From: Nemertoderma westbladi
Lineage: Eukaryota; Xenacoelomorpha; Nemertodermatida; Nemertodermatidae
Assembly: GCA_032718475.1 (NCBI GenBank)
Contig: JAUCBJ010007780.1
Location: 1-34,721, forward strand
Length of the DNA stretch: 34,721 bases
Direction of reading: 5' to 3'
In this document: piece after piece, positions 31,476-34,721 of the stretch
How the letters are laid out: the number at the start of each line of letters is the position of its first letter
How positions within the stretch are numbered: the first letter of the stretch is position 1
Program-made: the position numbers and the translations under genes
Notes under the pieces: generated by a model
Seen by the model: only the letters and a program-made list of their open reading frames with translations
What the model was told of the DNA's origin: nothing
Databases searched by the model: none

Positions 31476-31586
31476 GTGTTTGGAAAAGGTGGACTGGACA
31501 CAGAAAACATGGACAACGGACAGACCAATCAGAAACGTATTATACAAAGCAGCTTGTAGCAATTGGTCTGTCCACCTTTTTCAAGT
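31476..31586. mobile_element. Hairpin MITE copy 1, next to the MYT1-like start
   Basis: Begins 'gtgtttggaaaaggtggac' and ends 'gtccacctttttcaa', forming terminal inverted repeats of about 16 bp around a core with 'gaccaatcagaaacgt'. It begins 91 bp upstream of the MYT1-like ATG. Confidence 0.8.
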
Positions 31587-31631
31587 TTTCGCCTTCTCAC
31601 TTACATAATTGGGAATACTGGAATAAGATGT

Positions 31632-31749
31632 GTGTTTGAAAAAGGTGGACTGGACACATGCACAAAAAACATAGATAATAGTCTGACCAATCAGAAACGT
31701 ATTAAAGCAATGCTATTTATTAGTGATTGGACTGTCCACCTTTTTCAGG
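31632..31749. mobile_element. Hairpin MITE copy 2
   Basis: 'gtgtttgaaaaaggtggac' to 'gtccacctttttca', with the same core word 'gaccaatcagaaacgtatta' as copy 1, same orientation, about 45 bp apart. Confidence 0.8.
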
Positions 31750-31825
31750 TTTCAATTATCTATCTATAATGGGCATGCTGGAAGCAGTTGCCTTAAGAAT
31801 GCTGTCGGTGTCCTAGCCGTATCTA

Positions 31826-31839
31826 CCCCCCCCCCCCCC
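31826..31839. repeat. C14 homopolymer
   Basis: Plain run of 14 C, one of eight long C or G runs in the window (others at 1560, 2376, 5252, 13326, 18754, 20316 and 22725). Confidence 0.9.
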
Positions 31840-31969
31840 AGCGCGGATTGCCCCCCTATAATAATAGTAGACTAGTATAATAATAAGAGGTCTAGCGTAC
31901 CGTACAGCACTTTAGCTTAGATTTATTGGTTTATTTTTGTGGTTGGGTTAGTTGGTCAGGCCCAACCCC

Positions 31970-32090
31970 TAATTAAAACTGTCATTAGTAACCCTATAAC
32001 CTTAAAGTCCCGATGCTCTAATCTAAGAAATTTTGTGGAATTTAGGATCAAAAATATTTAAGGTTGGGGTTACATGACAGTTTTAATTAA
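31970..32090. mobile_element. Small inverted-repeat element
   Basis: 'taattaaaactgtcat' with 'gtaaccctataacctt' at 31970-32003 is the imperfect reverse complement of 'aaggttggggttacatgaca' plus 'gttttaatta' at 32060-32090. About 30-bp arms around a 55-bp centre, MITE-like. Confidence 0.6.
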
Positions 32091-32807
32091 CGTTTAGTTA
32101 AGTAGTGATAATAGTCAAGTAATGTACCCGTACCCAGGTACCGCAGGTACAGTATAATAATTTACTACTGTAGGCCCTACATTAACTATCGGTATGTTTA
32201 CTACTGTACTGTGTCTGTGTGTACAGTAGGCCTATATGCGAAACATTTTTAACATGTCAGAGACCCTTATTTTTTAAAATTTCAATAATCAAATGCTACG
32301 AAATTTGTTATAAAGATAGTTCGACAACTTTTCGTACTGCTGGCAGGGCCAGATATTTCGGTAACAGTGCCGTTTAGAACTGCATTTTTAAAACTTATGT
32401 CATTGTTACTATGGCAACATTGAAGAGTTCTAGAACAATTTAAATGTATTGTATACTATTCCAGAACATAAATAAAATATAATGTTATAGAACATATAGC
32501 TCAATAGCTTGTTATTTCTTAAATTTAAAATAGCTACTGTAGTAATAAAAAAAAATTTATTTATTTATATGATATATTAAAAAGTTTATCTACCGGTACC
32601 AAATTAACCTTTAGGGCCTCCATTTCCACTTTGAATTAGGGTTTCGGACCGCCACTCCCAAAATATGGGACTTATTTACCTCCGTCGCTGCGCTCGGTCG
32701 TTTAATAACAGATCTCGGGATGATTATATTTCCCTCACAGTACAATAGGTAGTTATTATAATTAACTTTATACTGTAATGAGTTAGAATATTGACGTTCA
32801 AATATTG

Positions 32808-32858
32808 ATGCTAAGGCTGTAAGGCTCAGCTCACAGACTTCGCGTGGCTCGCCCCATA
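32808..32858 (+). repeat. Diverged copy of the 55-bp module
   Basis: 'gatgctaaggctgtaaggct' with 'cttcgcgtggctcgcccca' matches the array-end module with small insertions. Confidence 0.65.
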
Positions 32859-32951
32859 TTATTGAACTACTGTAGGCCTATTTCGACAACTTCGGTTGGT
32901 CACAGTAAGTATGGGATAATAATACCAATAATAATCCATAAACACCTGAAA

Positions 32952-33050
32952 TTTTTTGAAAAACGTGGACAGAGCTGCTATAATGTGCTAATCAATCTGA
33001 TTGGTCAATTAATTGCCTGTTCTTTCTCAACCCAGTCCACCTTATTCAAA
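32952..33050. mobile_element. Hairpin MITE copy 4 (diverged)
   Basis: 'ttttgaaaaacgtggac' to 'gtccaccttattcaaa', with 'gattggt' in the core. It directly abuts copy 3. Confidence 0.65.
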
Positions 33051-33174
33051 TTTGAAAAAGGTGGACAACAAAGCTGAAAAAGGTGGACATGCTGTGTGAC
33101 GCAAATCGCCCCTGATTGGTCTGTCCATTGTCCATGTTTTCTGTGTACAGTCCACCCTTTTCAAACACCCGTGC
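33051..33174. mobile_element. Hairpin MITE copy 3
   Basis: 'tttgaaaaaggtggac' to 'gtccacccttttcaaacacc', with a doubled left end ('gaaaaaggtggac' at about 33053 and 33076). The core 'gattggtctgtcc' and 'tccatgttttctgtgtacag' is the reverse complement of copy 1. Confidence 0.75.
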
Positions 33175-33495
33175 TTACAGTCCCAATCCCAATAAACATT
33201 AACTTGGTCGTTTTGGCGGCCAAAATGACCAAAATCACCAAAAAAATGTAGTGTATTCCTATGGGCTACTTGGTCGTTTTGGCGAAGCGATTTAACTCGA
33301 AACAGCTCAATCCAGACAGTCTGTCTCCTTGGCCATTTGGTGGATCTGACTAAATGTCGGCTCGCTTTCATTTTTATTATTGACAGATTGTTAACTTACC
33401 CGGCGTTGAGCCTTGCAGTACTGGAGTCCGCCCACTGAGGCATTGATAGAGTACACAGTCTTATAAAAGGAGTTGAATGGGGCTTCGTTTGAATG

Positions 33496-33890
33496 GGACG
33501 TCCCGAAATTAATGTATGGACGTCCCGAAATTAATTTATGGACGTCCCGAAATTAATTTATGGACGTCCCGAAATTAACTATATGGACGTCCCGAAATTA
33601 ATTTATGGACGTCCCGAAATTAACTATATGGACGTCCCGAAATTAATGTATGGACGTCCCGAAATTAATTTATGGACGTCCCGAAATTAATTTATGGACG
33701 TCCCGAAATTAATTTATGGACGTCCCGAAATTAACTATATGGACGTCCCGAAATTAACTTATGGACGTCCCGAAATTAACTTATGGACGTCCCGAAATTA
33801 ATCTATCAACCAATCAGAATCGTAATGAAATAACTAATTAATAGACGTCCATAAATTAATTTCGGGATGTTAATTTCGGAAATTAATTTC
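33496..33890. repeat. 22-bp 'ggacgtcccgaaattaattt' minisatellite with an inverted unit
   Basis: Fourteen units of 'ggacgtcccgaaattaat' plus 'ttat', 'gtat' or 'ctatat' (22-23 bp) run from 33496 to 33805. After about 38 bp, 33844-33890 holds one unit plus fragments in reverse orientation ('gacgtccataaattaatttc'), so the end can fold back on the array. Each unit has two small palindromes, gacgtc and attaat. Confidence 0.95.
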
Positions 33891-33948
33891 AATAATTTTT
33901 TTTTTTATTATAAAGATTTTTTTAAATATTTTTTTACAATGTATAATT

Positions 33949-34380
33949 CGCGAACACTGCGGGGTGACTACAAAACAAAGACCCAATTAAAAGACCTGCA
34001 TAATCTTGTTACATGTGTTAACTTTCGTTAATTGTTTTGAATCCCCCGTCACGCCTCTGTAACTTGCTCCTTTACTAACCTGCTCCTTTAAATAGCAATG
34101 GTGCGTAACGCTCATTGTGACCTGTACTAAACAAAGAGGTAAAGTCGCGTTACGTCCCAAAGAGCGTTAGGTTCCAAAGAGCTTTAGGTCCCATTGCCAG
34201 AGAGCGTGAGGTCACATTGCCATTTAAAGGAGCAGGTTAGTAAAGAAGCAGGTTACAGAGGCGTGTTGGGGTACCAAAACAATAAACGAAAGTTAACACA
34301 TGTGTTTTGTATTTGTACAGGTCTTTATTATTTGGGTCGTTGGTCTTTGTTTTGTAGTCACCCGACACTGCGGTGTTGCG
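33949..34380. mobile_element. Second fold-back element with arms of about 180 bp
   Basis: The left arm (33949 to about 34130: 'cactgcggggtgactacaaa', 'acatgtgttaactttcgtta', 'acgcctctgtaacttgctcc', 'tttactaacctgctccttta') is matched in reverse by the right arm (about 34185-34380). The centre of about 55 bp holds 'agagcgttaggttcc'-type short repeats. Frames at 34194-34442 arise from this palindrome. Confidence 0.8.
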
Positions 34381-34555
34381 TGGGGGCCACCAATCCACCC
34401 ACCCACACTCAACTCCCAACTTCCTGGACACTAGGATACTGAGTGAAAGCGTCTGAAACTACTACAGACTATGACAGACTATGGGCTAGCGACTAGGGAC
34501 TGGCGCCCTTGAACATGTAAACGGATCTAGGACACTTCCCCCCCGGACAACAATT

Positions 34556-34721
34556 ATTATTGCTCATTGTTGCTCATTGTTGCTCGTTGTTGGTCATTGT
34601 TGCTCATTGTTGGTCATTGTTGTTCATTGTTGCTCGTTGTTAGTCATTGTTGCTCATTGTTGTTCATTGTTGCTCGTTGTTAGTCATTGTTGGTCATTGT
34701 TGCTCATTGTTGTACTTTATT
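34556..34721. repeat. 10-bp 'tgttgctcat' minisatellite, cut by window end
   Basis: About 16 decamers of 'tgttgctcat' with variants ggtcat, gttcat, gctcgt and agtcat, continuing to the last base. Confidence 0.95.

Noticed and set aside
34194-34442. Overlapping frames on both strands near the right end
   Set aside because: Produced by the fold-back palindrome; no motif.

Overview
The window looks like AT-rich nuclear DNA of a marine invertebrate animal. An echinoderm or other invertebrate deuterostome is my best guess. The reasons are a DED-bearing caspase-8-type gene, a MYT1-type zinc-finger gene, a mitochondrial ribosomal protein gene, spliced exons with GT/AG borders, tRNA-derived SINE heads and very many repeats. 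The organism assignment is inference. There are no bacterial operons, CRISPR arrays or phage genes.

Three confident protein-coding genes are present, each an uninterrupted frame: a caspase-8-like initiator caspase (13456-15141, minus), mitochondrial ribosomal protein uS7m/MRPS7 (26142-26891, plus) and a short MYT1-family-like protein with two CCHHC zinc fingers and a coiled coil (30479-31384, minus). Two further multi-exon genes can be inferred only from splice sites and matching codon phase. One is a small cysteine-rich gene with an LDL-receptor-class-A-like exon (exons 7976-8035, 8466-8606, 10670-10737, plus). The other is an unrecognised gene with two exons (24546-24616, 24787-24891, plus). 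A 119-codon open frame on the minus strand (9853-10212) lies inside the last intron of the LDLa-like gene, between two identical 66-bp direct repeats.

Most of the rest is mobile or repetitive DNA. From left to right: a fold-back element (1549-2401); two oppositely oriented pieces of the same LINE (5118-5640 plus, 6299-6753 minus); a 25-bp minisatellite in an intron (8069-8407); a head-to-tail array of three units of one element family (18602-24250); a TTAA-bordered set of three hairpins with identical GC-rich stems (24946-25096); a lone arm of the fold-back family (25385-25800); a tRNA-derived SINE and a 36-bp minisatellite (27555-27850); a compact element with terminal direct repeats, target-site duplication, tRNA-like pol III boxes and a hammerhead ribozyme core (28482-29126); four hairpin MITEs next to the MYT1-like gene; a 22-bp minisatellite (33496-33805); a second fold-back (33949-34380); and a 10-bp minisatellite cut by the window end.

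The genes do not form a pathway: apoptosis or immune signalling, mitochondrial translation and transcriptional regulation are unrelated. The most novel-looking item is the 0.6-kb hammerhead/tRNA element at 28482-29126, which resembles the retrozyme class of non-autonomous, circular-RNA-related retroelements but has an unusual layout.
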